64,000 nt of DNA, taken from NCBI RefSeq assembly GCF_963668215.1, contig NZ_OY764190.1, positions 682,001 to 746,000 of the forward strand, written 5' to 3'. The notes under the pieces were generated by a model that worked only from the letters and a program-made list of their open reading frames with translations, made no database searches and was not told the DNA's origin. The stretch comes from an uncultured Desulfosarcina sp. (lineage in GTDB: Bacteria > Desulfobacterota > Desulfobacteria > Desulfobacterales > Desulfosarcinaceae). Shown one piece after another: positions 56,016 to 64,000 of this stretch (the first letter of the stretch is position 1; each line of letters begins with the position of its first letter). The position numbers and the translations under genes were made by a program.

Positions 56016-57743
56016 ATGAAATTGATTCGAGTCGACATGACCAACCGGAAGATCGACGTCAAGGACATTCCCCAGGACTATCGAATGCTTGGCGGACGCG
56101 GCCTGACATCGACCATGATCAACAACGAAGTCCCGGCCGGCTGCCATCCATTAGGACCGCAAAACAAGCTCGTTTTTTCTCCGGGACTCCTGACCGGCAC
56201 GCCTTTGATCAACACCAGCCGGTTGTCCGTGGGAGCCAAGAGTCCGCTGACCGGAGGCATCAAGGAAAGCAACGTGGGCGGCACCGTCGCCTACGCCCTG
56301 GCAAGACTCGGCATTGGGGCCGTGGTCATCGAGGGCAAGGCCCCGGTCGACAGCTACTACTCACTGGTGATCGATGACGATGGATCCGCTGAATTGATCG
56401 ATGCCCGGGACGTCAAGGGAATGCGAACCTATGCGCTGGTCGAAAAGCTGGCTGCCGCCTATGGCGAGCCGTACAGCATCACCTGCATCGGACCGGCCGG
56501 TGATTTTCAGCTTTCCTCCGCATCCATTCAGACCACCGACCTGGACGGACGTCCCTGCCGTGCTGCCGGCCGGGGTGGTTTGGGGGCGGTCATGGGCGCC
56601 AAAGGACTGAAGGCGATGATCGTCAGCCGTAAAGGCAAGACCCCGGATCCGCTGGCCTCGCCGGAAGCATTCAAGACCGCTTCACGGGCCTATGCCGACG
56701 CAGTCAAAGCCGATGAATTCAGTGGTGAAATTCTGCCGCAACTGGGCACCGCCTGCCTGGTGGAGGCCATCAACGCTGCCGGGGCGTTTCCCACGCGCAA
56801 TGCCCGCGACGGACAGTTCGAGGGCGTGGAAAAAATCAGTGGTGAAGCCTTGGCCGAACGGATCAAGGCCCGGGGCGGGAAAACCACCCACAAGGGCTGT
56901 GCCCAGTGCATCATCGATTGCTCCAACGAATTTGTCGACCAGGATGGCCGTTACGTCACCTCCTCCCTGGAGTATGAGACCATCTGGTCCATGGGCGGAA
57001 TGATCGGCAACGATGATCTGGACAGCATCGCCAGGCTGGATTTTCTCTGTGACGACATCGGCCTGGACACGATGAGCACCGGTGTGGCCATCGCCGTGGC
57101 CATGGATGCCGGTTACCGGTCCTTCGGTGACGCGGCGGCGGCCATCGAAATGGTAGAATCCGTTGCCGAGGGAACGCCCATGGGCAGAATCATCGGAAGC
57201 GGTCCCGATGTGGTGGGCCAATGCTTCGGCCATGACCGGGTGCCGACCGTCAAAGGGCAAAGCATCGCCGCCTACGACCCGCGGGCAATCCAGGGCATGG
57301 CGGTGACCTATTCCACGACTCCCATGGGGGGCGATCATACCGCCGGCTGGGTCGTCGACCAGAACCTGGAAGATTTCGGCGGTACGATCAACCCGCTGGG
57401 CACCGAAGGACAGGTCGAAGCGTCGAGGGATACGCAGATCCACATGGCCGCCGTTGACAGCGTCGGCATTTGCGATTTTGCCCAATCCGGACTGGCTGCA
57501 GAGGGCGGATTGGAAAATGTGTGTAAAATGGTCAGCGCGAAATTGGGCCATCCTTTTGGCAAAGCGGACTGGACCGATCTTGGCACGAGGGTGCTGAAGG
57601 CGGAGCGGGAATTTAACCGCAAGGCCGGATTTTCCAGCGCGGACGATCGTCTGCCGGAAATGTTTTACAAAGAACCGCTGCCGCCCCACAACACCGTAGT
57701 GATGTTCAGCGACGAGGAGATGGACACGACCTTCGATTTTTAG
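56016..57743 (+). CDS. Aldehyde:ferredoxin oxidoreductase (tungsten AOR family), paired with putrescine aminotransferase
   Basis: A 575-residue AOR. Seen: pterin-binding N-terminal domain (NKLVFSPGLLTGTPLINTS, GAKSPLTGGIKESNVGG), cluster cysteines HKGCAQCIIDC and a C-terminal VGICDFAQSG. It follows the aminotransferase by 34 bases with AAGGAGG upstream, and is followed by a MoaD/ThiS-like gene. Amino-aldehyde from the aminotransferase is the logical substrate, giving reduced ferredoxin instead of NADH, but this is inferred. It is clearly related to, but distinct from, the AOR at 48419. Confidence 0.88.
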   Translation: MKLIRVDMTNRKIDVKDIPQDYRMLGGRGLTSTMINNEVPAGCHPLGPQNKLVFSPGLLTGTPLINTSRLSVGAKSPLTGGIKESNVGGTVAYALARLGIGAVVIEGKAPVDSYYSLVIDDDGSAELIDARDVKGMRTYALVEKLAAAYGEPYSITCIGPAGDFQLSSASIQTTDLDGRPCRAAGRGGLGAVMGAKGLKAMIVSRKGKTPDPLASPEAFKTASRAYADAVKADEFSGEILPQLGTACLVEAINAAGAFPTRNARDGQFEGVEKISGEALAERIKARGGKTTHKGCAQCIIDCSNEFVDQDGRYVTSSLEYETIWSMGGMIGNDDLDSIARLDFLCDDIGLDTMSTGVAIAVAMDAGYRSFGDAAAAIEMVESVAEGTPMGRIIGSGPDVVGQCFGHDRVPTVKGQSIAAYDPRAIQGMAVTYSTTPMGGDHTAGWVVDQNLEDFGGTINPLGTEGQVEASRDTQIHMAAVDSVGICDFAQSGLAAEGGLENVCKMVSAKLGHPFGKADWTDLGTRVLKAEREFNRKAGFSSADDRLPEMFYKEPLPPHNTVVMFSDEEMDTTFDF

Positions 57744-57756
57744 GAGGACAGCGAAC

Positions 57757-57996
57757 TTGCGCGTACGGATCAAACTTTTAGGAACCCTGCCATCCCATTA
57801 CCCCGGCAGATATCCGGCCTCCGGCATAGAGTTCGATCTGCCGGCAGGGACCAGGGCGTCGGACATTGTCTCCTTTGTCGGCATCCCGACGTCGCGGCTG
57901 GGGTTCGTAACCGTCAACGGACGGATTGCCGGGGAGACGGATCCGATTCCGGAAAAGGCCACCATCAAGCTGTTTCAAAAAATTGCCGGTGGATGA
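57757..57996 (+). CDS. MoaD/ThiS-family sulfur carrier protein
   Basis: A 79-residue beta-grasp protein ending in the obligatory Gly-Gly (LFQKIAGG). It starts at TTG 57757 with AGGAGG upstream, 13 bases after the AOR gene. Such proteins, as C-terminal thiocarboxylates, donate sulfur, for example to the dithiolene of pterin cofactors. Small MoaD-like genes accompany AOR genes in several anaerobes, so a dedicated role in tungstopterin supply is likely. The TTG start would lower its level relative to the AOR. Confidence 0.82.
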   Translation: MRVRIKLLGTLPSHYPGRYPASGIEFDLPAGTRASDIVSFVGIPTSRLGFVTVNGRIAGETDPIPEKATIKLFQKIAGG

Positions 57997-58024
57997 ATCC
58001 GAAAAAAGAAAAAGGCTGGAAACC

Positions 58025-59131
58025 GTGACCGCGACACCTGTCAACACACCGCGCCTGGACGGCTATCGCATGCCCGCCGAGTTCGAAGCCCATCGGGGGT
58101 GCTGGATGCTCTGGCCTAAAAGGGGAGACACCTGGCGTCTGGGAGCCAAACCGGCCCAGGCCGCTTTTGCCGAAGTGGCCCGCGCCATCCGTCAGTTCGA
58201 ACCGGTTACCGTCGGTGTCGATCGGGACCAGTGGGAAAATGCCCGGGCCGTGCTTCCCGACGAGATCCGGGTGGTGGAGATTTCCTCCGACGATGCCTGG
58301 ATACGGGATACAGGCCCCACCTTCGTGGTCGGCCCCGATCATCGCCTCCGTGGCGTTGACTGGCAGTTCAACGCCTGGGGCGGGTTGAACGGCGGTCTGT
58401 ATTTTCCATGGTCCCGGGACAGTCTGGTGGCCGGCAAGGTGCTCGCGATCGAGGGCGCCGGCCGCTACCGGGCGCCGCTGGTCATGGAGGGCGGCTCGTT
58501 TCACGTAGATGGGCAAGGGACCCTGATCACCACGAAAGAGTGTCTGCTCAACCCCAACCGCAATCCCGGTCTGGACCGGTTGCAGATCGAAGCCTGCCTC
58601 AAGGATTATCTCAACATCGAAAAAGTGATCTGGATCGACAAAGGGGTCTACCAGGACGAAACCGACGGCCATGTGGACAACCTGTGCTGTTTCACGGCGC
58701 CGGGAGAAGTACTGCTCACCTGGACCGACGATCCCGGCGATCCCCAATACGAACGATCCCGGAAGGCCTTCGATCTGCTGAGCACGGCCACGGATGCCAG
58801 GGGGCGTCGGCTGACCGTCCACAGGATACATCAACCCGAACCCATGGCGGCCACCCCCGACGAATGCCGGGGGCTGGACGTCAGCGAAACAGCCAAGCCC
58901 CGCAGGGCGGGAGATCGCCTGGCGGCATCCTATGTCAATTTTTACATTGCCAACGGCGGTATCGTCATGCCGCTGTTCGACGATCCCCGCGACAGGGACG
59001 CGGCGGATCTGCTGGCCCGGCTGTTTCCCGGTCGCAACATCGTCGGCGTAAAAAGCCGCGAAATTCTTCTGGGGGGCGGCAACATCCACTGCATCACCCA
59101 ACAGGTCCCGTCGGGTGGGAATCGACCCTGA
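58025..59131 (+). CDS. aguA: Agmatine deiminase
   Basis: Converts agmatine to N-carbamoylputrescine and ammonia. Start taken as GTG 58025, giving 368 residues, the usual length; AAGG lies nine bases before. An alternative GTG at 57989 overlaps the MoaD stop. Family marks: [57 protein letters not shown] and the catalytic Cys in [12 protein letters not shown]. The guanidine-modifying fold belongs to the arginine deiminase superfamily. AguB, the next enzyme of the route, is encoded two genes downstream. Confidence 0.92.
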   Translation: MTATPVNTPRLDGYRMPAEFEAHRGCWMLWPKRGDTWRLGAKPAQAAFAEVARAIRQFEPVTVGVDRDQWENARAVLPDEIRVVEISSDDAWIRDTGPTFVVGPDHRLRGVDWQFNAWGGLNGGLYFPWSRDSLVAGKVLAIEGAGRYRAPLVMEGGSFHVDGQGTLITTKECLLNPNRNPGLDRLQIEACLKDYLNIEKVIWIDKGVYQDETDGHVDNLCCFTAPGEVLLTWTDDPGDPQYERSRKAFDLLSTATDARGRRLTVHRIHQPEPMAATPDECRGLDVSETAKPRRAGDRLAASYVNFYIANGGIVMPLFDDPRDRDAADLLARLFPGRNIVGVKSREILLGGGNIHCITQQVPSGGNRP

Positions 59132-59382
59132 GGCAAGAGAGAAATGGAAATGATGCGCTTTTGCCAGCGTTTCATGGCCGAACTGTTCCGCCACATCAGA
59201 CCGTATACGAAGACAACCGGCGGTCGGCGGCCCGGCCGGCTCGCCGCGGATCAAACGTGAAAGCAATCGTCTCCTTACAGGGATGGAAAATATTTTTTTT
59301 GCCCATCGTTATGTCTATATCGAAAGATCGTTATCGTCGATGTTCATGCAGTTAAACCCTATTTTTTACCAAGGAGGCCAAA

Positions 59383-60816
59383 ATGGACTACAAACTCTGG
59401 ATCGACGGAAAATGGACGGCAGGCAAAGGCAGTGCGGTGCTGGATGTGGAGGATCCGGCGACCGGGGAGAAGATCGACGAGGTCGTCAACGCCTGTGAAG
59501 CGGACGTCAACGATGCCGTCGCAGCGGCCCAAAGGGCCTTCTACGACGGCCGGTGGTCGGGGAAAACCCCCAGTGAGCGCAGTGCGGTGCTCAACAAGAT
59601 GGCCGACCTCATCGAAGCGCGCAGCGAAGAATTCGCCCGCATCGAATCCGAAGACACCGGCAAACCCTACGAATACCTGTGCAAGGGCATCGACATTCCT
59701 TTCGGCATCGACAACCTTCGCTTTTTCGCCGCTGCGACCCGCGACACATCGGGCAGCCACGCCGGCGAGTACGCACCGGGATTCACATCCATCTACCGCC
59801 GCGAGCCGTGCGGGGTCACCGCCGGGATCGCTCCATGGAACTACCCCTTTCTGATGGCCATGTGGAAGATCGGCGCCCCGCTGGCCGCCGGCTGCACCTC
59901 GGTGATCAAGCCGGCCTCGCTGACTCCACGCACAACCCTGCTGCTGGGTGAAATTGCCAAGGAAGCCGGTCTTCCCGATGGTGTTCTCAACGTGATTTCG
60001 GGCAATGTCGGCCACCTCTTGACGGCCCATCCGGACGTACGCATGGTCAGCCTGACCGGTGCTACTGAAACCGGCAAGAACATTATGCGCACAGCGGCGG
60101 ACACGATCAAACGCGTCCACCTGGAATTGGGCGGAAAGGCTCCGGCCCTGGTATTCGAGGATGCGGATGCCGAGCTGGTGGCTCAGAAAGTGATCATCGG
60201 CGGCTACATCAACACCGGGCAGGACTGTACGGCCGCTACGCGCATTATCGTTCACAAAAGCCGCCTGGCCGAGATGACCGATGCCATCGTCGCCGCCGCC
60301 GAAAAGGTCAAGGTGGGCATGCCCTTTGACAAGGGAACCGAGATGGGACCGCTGATTTCGGCCAACCAGCGGGAGACCGTGATGGGATTTGTCGAGCGGG
60401 CCAAACAGGGCGGCGCCAAAATCCTTACCGGCGGCAAGATTCCGGCGGCCTTTGAAAAGGGGTATTTCTACGAACCGACGGTCATCACCAACGTCGGCCA
60501 GGATGCCGAGTGCGTGCAGGAGGAAATCTTCGGACCGGTTCTGGTCATCCAGAGTTTCGACGACGAGGCCGAGGCTTTGGCCATGGGCAACGACGTGGTC
60601 TACGGCCTGGCCGCTTCCATATTCACCGATGATGTCAGCCGGGCCATGCGCCTGTCGGCCAAACTCGAATTCGGCACGGTCTGGATCAACGACCACACAC
60701 CGCTCTCGTCGGAGACTCCCCACGGCGGATTCAAGCAGTCCGGTTTCGGCAAGGATCTCTCGGCCGAGGCCGTCGGCGACTACCTGGTGACCAAACACGT
60801 CATGATCGCCCTTTAA
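59383..60816 (+). CDS. NAD-dependent aldehyde dehydrogenase, probably 4-aminobutanal dehydrogenase
   Basis: A 477-residue ALDH. Seen: GIAPWNYPFLMAMWKI, VSLTGATETGKNI, the general-base Glu in HLELGGKAPALV, the catalytic Cys in INTGQDCTAATR and EEIFGPVL. The betaine-aldehyde/aminobutyraldehyde subgroup is indicated by WINDHTPLSSETPHGGFKQSG. It would oxidise 4-aminobutanal to GABA with NAD+. AAGGAGG precedes the ATG. The 250-base gap before it holds only a doubtful 38-codon frame (59143-59259). It overlaps in function with the AOR in the same operon. Confidence 0.88.
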   Translation: MDYKLWIDGKWTAGKGSAVLDVEDPATGEKIDEVVNACEADVNDAVAAAQRAFYDGRWSGKTPSERSAVLNKMADLIEARSEEFARIESEDTGKPYEYLCKGIDIPFGIDNLRFFAAATRDTSGSHAGEYAPGFTSIYRREPCGVTAGIAPWNYPFLMAMWKIGAPLAAGCTSVIKPASLTPRTTLLLGEIAKEAGLPDGVLNVISGNVGHLLTAHPDVRMVSLTGATETGKNIMRTAADTIKRVHLELGGKAPALVFEDADAELVAQKVIIGGYINTGQDCTAATRIIVHKSRLAEMTDAIVAAAEKVKVGMPFDKGTEMGPLISANQRETVMGFVERAKQGGAKILTGGKIPAAFEKGYFYEPTVITNVGQDAECVQEEIFGPVLVIQSFDDEAEALAMGNDVVYGLAASIFTDDVSRAMRLSAKLEFGTVWINDHTPLSSETPHGGFKQSGFGKDLSAEAVGDYLVTKHVMIAL

Positions 60817-61190
60817 CGCTGCGTGAACGGTTGCGTGGCGCTGGCTGCGGCGAAACGACCCAATAGATCCGTACACCTGATAAAGCGGTGCGGCTGCCCG
60901 GCAGCCGCACCGCTTCCTGCTTTCAACGGACGCGAATTCACTCGGCGGCCAGCGTAGCCTGCCGGCCCAAAATGCGTTGACCAATCGCCCGCCTCTGGCT
61001 TTTCTGCGCGGGTTTGTGGTAGAAAAATCTGGGCGCAAAACAGCGGTCTCAACCTGGAGCGAAGCCGGGTCTTCCGTATCGGCGCATTCAAAATCCGGGA
61101 CAAACGCTTCCATCCGGGCCGCGTATTCGATCAGTTGGTCAATCCGGATCGATTTTAGGGATGACAACTTACCATCGTGGAGAATCAACA
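60817..61190 (+). other. Intergenic region between aldehyde dehydrogenase and aguB
   Basis: Apart from the terminator at 60884-60914 I see no gene here. Frames on both strands lack ribosome binding sites. No sigma-54-like GG-N10-GC pair or ATGCA-N4-TGCAT site was found, so aguB may have its own ordinary promoter. Confidence 0.4.
60884..60914. terminator. Strong hairpin after the aldehyde dehydrogenase gene
   Basis: AGCGGTGCGGCTGCC and GGCAGCCGCACCGCT form a perfect 15-bp stem around one base. It is followed by TTCCTGCTTTC, not a pure T run, so termination efficiency is uncertain. Confidence 0.7.
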
Positions 61191-62063
61191 ATGCGCAACA
61201 TACGTGTCGCCGCAACGCAGATGAGCTGTTCGGCCAATAAGGAAAAAAATATCGCCAAAGCCGAAAATCTGGTCCGGGAAGCCGCCGCCCAGGGGGCTCA
61301 AATCATCCTGTTGCAGGAGTTGTTTGAATCGCTCTACTTCTGCCAGGTCGAGAAACCGGAATTTTTCGATCTCGCCACTTCTGTGGAGGAGAACAGCGCG
61401 ATAAACCATTTCTCCGCCGTGGCGAGGGATCTGGAGGTCGTCTTACCGATCAGTTTTTTCGAAAAGAGTAATCAGGCCTGCTTCAATTCCGTCGCCGTCA
61501 TCGATGCGGATGGCACCGTTATGGGCGTCTACCGCAAAACCCACATTCCGGACGGCCCCGGCTACGAGGAGAAGTTTTACTTCAATCCGGGCGACACCGG
61601 GTTCCGCGTATGGCCGACCCGCTACGCCCGTATCGGCATCGGCATCTGCTGGGATCAATGGTTTCCGGAAACGGCCCGCTGTCTTGTCCTCCAGGGCGCC
61701 GAAATCCTCTTCTACCCCACCGCCATCGGCTCCGAGCCCATCAACCCGGCCAACGACACCCGTGACCACTGGCGGACCTGCATGCAGGGACACGCCGGAT
61801 CCAATATGGTTCCGGTGGTGGCCTCCAACCGAACGGGGGTCGAAACCATCGACAACTCCACAATCACATTTTACGGATCTTCGTTTATCACCGACAACAA
61901 GGGGGCCCTGGCAAGTCGGATGGGTCGCACCGCGGAAGGGACGATCTGCGCCGAATTCGACCTGGAACACATGGCCAACGAGCGCCGCGCCTGGGGCCTT
62001 TTCAGAGACCGACGGCCAAGCCATTACAGGACCCTTTTAACCAGCGACGGCATACAATCATGA
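61191..62063 (+). CDS. aguB: N-carbamoylputrescine amidase
   Basis: A 290-residue nitrilase-family enzyme hydrolysing N-carbamoylputrescine to putrescine, CO2 and ammonia. Start at ATG 61191 (GGAG nine bases upstream); the open frame begins at 61161. Catalytic triad: Glu in LLQELFESLYFC, Lys in YRKTHIPDGPGYEEKFYF and Cys in GIGICWDQWFPE. The PDGPGYEEKFYF and GSEPINPANDTRDHW blocks are typical of AguB. It completes the AguA-AguB route and feeds putrescine to the class III aminotransferase. Confidence 0.93.
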   Translation: MRNIRVAATQMSCSANKEKNIAKAENLVREAAAQGAQIILLQELFESLYFCQVEKPEFFDLATSVEENSAINHFSAVARDLEVVLPISFFEKSNQACFNSVAVIDADGTVMGVYRKTHIPDGPGYEEKFYFNPGDTGFRVWPTRYARIGIGICWDQWFPETARCLVLQGAEILFYPTAIGSEPINPANDTRDHWRTCMQGHAGSNMVPVVASNRTGVETIDNSTITFYGSSFITDNKGALASRMGRTAEGTICAEFDLEHMANERRAWGLFRDRRPSHYRTLLTSDGIQS

Positions 62064-62080
62064 AAAAGGTCCGCACGCAA

Positions 62081-62130
62081 AAAAGCGCCTGATCGCCGCA
62101 TCCTTCAGTTACGGCCAATCAGGCGCTTTT
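62081..62130. terminator. Bidirectional terminator between aguB and potD
   Basis: AAAAGCGCCTGAT (62081-62093) and ATCAGGCGCTTTT (62118-62130) form a perfect 13-bp stem, with A run on the left and T run on the right. It serves the convergent aguB and potD genes. Confidence 0.85.
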
Positions 62131-62165
62131 CCTTGCAATCCTGTCTGCTTAACGGGGTCAACCCG

Positions 62166-63212
62166 TCAGTGCGATTTTGCCCGCGTCCAGGCCTCGTCCA
62201 TGATGCGGTTGTCTTTTCCCAGATCCTTGGTGAAATGCAGTTTTTTCATGATTTCTTCCGTGGGATAGATGCCCGGGTTTTTCAGGTCTTCGGGGGTGAT
62301 GAACGGCTCGGCGGCCGCGTTGGGCGTCGCATACTGGTTGTAGTTGGAAAGCTCGGCGCCCACTTCCGGTTCCAGAATCCAGTTGATCCATTTGTGGGCG
62401 GCATCCAGATTGGGCGCCTTTGCCGGAATGCACATGGAGTCGAACCAGATCTCGCTGCCCTCGGCGGGGATGGTGAATCCAAGCGTGTCCGGCGCCTCGG
62501 TCACCGACTGGATGGCATCGCCGTTGTAAACGATGGCCGCCACGGCAGTACCGGCTACCACGTCGTTCTTGCCCCCCACGCCGGGTTTGAAGCCCATACA
62601 GTTTTTGGAGCGCTTGGTGGCCACCAGCAGGTCGGCAGCGGCCTTGAGTTCCTTGGGGTCGGTGCTGTTGAAGTCGTAGCCCTGGTACACCAGAGAAATT
62701 CCCATCATTTCACGTACGGAATCGATGAGCCAGAACGCACCGGGCTGTTTCTTCTCGTCAAACAGAACAGACCAGCTTTTGACCGCATCTTCGCCGACCT
62801 TGTCCTTGCGGTACATCAGCCCCACCGTACCCCACTGATACGCGACCGAGTATTTGTTGCCCGGGTCATAACTGGTTTCCCGGAAAAGCGGCTTCAGATT
62901 CTTCAGATTGGGCAATTTGGTTTGGTCCAGGGGCTGGATCAGCTTCTGGTTGATCAAAACCGGCATAATATAGTCGGACGGCACGATGATGTCATACTGG
63001 CTGGCCCCGCCGGCCTGCAGCTTGGCGACCATCTCTTCGTTGTTCTCGTAAATGTCCAGCCGCACCTTGATGCCGAACTTCTTTTCGAAGTCAGCGGGCA
63101 TCTTCTCTTCGTCCATATACTCCGACCAGGTGTAGATCCGCACTTCCTCTGCGCTGGCGAACGCGCCTCCCAGAAGGGCCAACACCAACATAAGCAGACC
63201 GATTTTACGCAT
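62166..63212 (-). CDS. potD: Spermidine/putrescine ABC transporter periplasmic binding protein
   Basis: A 348-residue protein; start at ATG 63212 with GGAGAG upstream (the open frame begins at 63248). Signal peptide MRKIGLLMLVLALLGGAFAS, then the PotD/PotF fold: VRIYTWSEYMDEEKMPADFE, QYDIIVPSDYIMPVLI, KYSVAYQWGTVGLMYRKD, SEIWFDSMCIPAKAPN. It captures polyamine for the PotC-containing permease encoded immediately upstream. PotD versus PotF specificity cannot be told. The import system delivers the substrates of the catabolic operon. Confidence 0.9.
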   Translation of the reverse strand: MRKIGLLMLVLALLGGAFASAEEVRIYTWSEYMDEEKMPADFEKKFGIKVRLDIYENNEEMVAKLQAGGASQYDIIVPSDYIMPVLINQKLIQPLDQTKLPNLKNLKPLFRETSYDPGNKYSVAYQWGTVGLMYRKDKVGEDAVKSWSVLFDEKKQPGAFWLIDSVREMMGISLVYQGYDFNSTDPKELKAAADLLVATKRSKNCMGFKPGVGGKNDVVAGTAVAAIVYNGDAIQSVTEAPDTLGFTIPAEGSEIWFDSMCIPAKAPNLDAAHKWINWILEPEVGAELSNYNQYATPNAAAEPFITPEDLKNPGIYPTEEIMKKLHFTKDLGKDNRIMDEAWTRAKSH

Positions 63213-63244
63213 CTTTCTCTCCTTTTCAGTAATGTTGGATATTA

Positions 63245-64000
63245 TCAACCGTCATTTTTCTCATGCTTCCTGGTAAACCGCTCCGTCGCCACAACCAGCA
63301 CCACCGTGACCAGCATGATCAAGGTGGACAAGGCGTGGATCTGGGGCGTCACTCCCCTGCGGACCGCCGCAAAGATAAACAATGGCAGCGTTTGGGACTC
63401 GGGTCCGGCTGTAAAGAAGCTGATCACGAAGTCATCCAGCGAGAGGGTGAAGGCCAGCATGGCTCCGGCAATAATGCCGGGCATCAACAGCGGCAGCATC
63501 ACCCGTTTCAACAGGTACCAGTTGGTGGCGAACAGGTCCCGGGCCGCCTCCTCCACCTCCCGGCCGATGGCCACCAGGCGGCTTCTTACCACCAGGGCAA
63601 CGAAAGCGATCTGAAAGGTAATATGGCCGATGATCATGTTGAGCAGACCCGGCTCGAAAAAGGACGAAAGCAGACGCAGCAGACCGAACGCCACCACCAG
63701 GGAGGCCGCCAGGATGATGTCCGGGATGACCACGGGAATGTGCAGGATGACGTCCAGAAAGTTGCTGGTTCGCCGGTGCCAGGGGAAGCGATCCATGCCG
63801 ATGGCCAGGATCGTGCCGAGGACGGTGGCGATGATGGTGGAAACGACTGCCAGCAGCAGGGTGTTCCAGGCGGCTTCCAGGATCCAGTCGTTCTCGAACA
63901 GCTTCAGGTACCACTTCAACGTGAACCCTTTCCACACCAGCCCCCGGCGGGCCTCATTAACCGAAAAAATCGCCACGCCCGCCAGCGGCAGATAGAGAAA
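63245..64000 (-). CDS. potC: Spermidine/putrescine ABC transporter permease, partial
   Basis: The frame is open to the window edge: 63977-64000 adds FLYLPLAGV before AIFSVNEARRG, so the N-terminus lies outside. Five membrane helices are visible, with the permease EAA-type loop REVEEAARDLFATNWYLLKRVMLPLLMPG. It is the second membrane subunit of the PotABCD importer; potA and potB would be expected beyond the window. The potD start lies 32 bases after its stop. Confidence 0.9.
   Translation of the reverse strand, partial: FLYLPLAGVAIFSVNEARRGLVWKGFTLKWYLKLFENDWILEAAWNTLLLAVVSTIIATVLGTILAIGMDRFPWHRRTSNFLDVILHIPVVIPDIILAASLVVAFGLLRLLSSFFEPGLLNMIIGHITFQIAFVALVVRSRLVAIGREVEEAARDLFATNWYLLKRVMLPLLMPGIIAGAMLAFTLSLDDFVISFFTAGPESQTLPLFIFAAVRRGVTPQIHALSTLIMLVTVVLVVATERFTRKHEKNDG

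Noticed and set aside
57965..59266. 433-codon minus-strand frame
   Set aside because: Antisense to agmatine deiminase, whose catalytic motifs are complete.
59359..61215. 618-codon minus-strand frame
   Set aside because: Antisense to the aldehyde dehydrogenase; GC-rich DNA leaves the frame open by chance.

Overview
The window reads as chromosomal DNA of an anaerobic, probably sulfate-reducing Desulfobacterota bacterium (Desulfosarcina/Desulfococcus-like). The taxonomy is inferred from the many PAS-rich hybrid kinases, two tungsten-type aldehyde:ferredoxin oxidoreductases (AOR), an ISNCY/ISDol1-type element and sigma-54 regulation; no rRNA or other marker gene is present.

Layout. (1) 1-10024: right part of a prophage with a long-tailed, siphovirus-like tail module: tail tube, tail assembly chaperone with a probable -1 frameshift, tape measure protein (broken by a 1-base frameshift), distal tail proteins, a small membrane protein and a Dam-type DNA methylase. 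(2) 10025-24600: an insertion-sequence pile-up. Five elements (two IS3-type, one IS4-type, one four-ORF element with two DDE integrases, one ISNCY-type) interrupt or truncate six host genes. Four of the broken genes can be rejoined by eye across the insertions: a periplasmic-sensor histidine kinase, its single-domain receiver, a DUF2321 protein and, less surely, a coiled-coil membrane protein. (3) 25100-27140: a small ribbon-helix-helix/coiled-coil gene pair, then aspartate-semialdehyde dehydrogenase preceded by a complete threonine-type transcription attenuator (promoter, Thr-rich leader peptide, alternative hairpins, terminator). (4) 27300-38330: two large hybrid kinases, one with four tandem PAS units of exactly 375 nt, a homocysteine S-methyltransferase and an HD-GYP response regulator. 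(5) 38488-48205: phospholipase D-type lipoprotein, DUF389/MscS membrane operon, a FecBCD-like ABC transporter with a hairpin leader, and a DUF2059 protein. (6) 48419-64000: an agmatine/putrescine catabolic island.

The catabolic island works as a pathway: PotD/PotC import polyamine; AguA and AguB convert agmatine to putrescine; a class III aminotransferase and an aldehyde dehydrogenase (and/or AOR) give 4-aminobutyrate; GabT and a second AOR would take it to succinate. Each aminotransferase is paired with an AOR gene, suggesting ferredoxin-linked aldehyde oxidation.

Control of the island can be read from the DNA. A PAS-PAS-AAA+ sigma-54 activator sits in the middle. Three copies of ATGCA-N4-TGCAT lie about 118-140 bp upstream of two good -24/-12 promoters, one facing gabT and one facing a TetR gene. 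Two matching 21-bp palindromes flank the TetR gene and probably are its operators. These regulatory assignments are inferences from sequence pattern and spacing.
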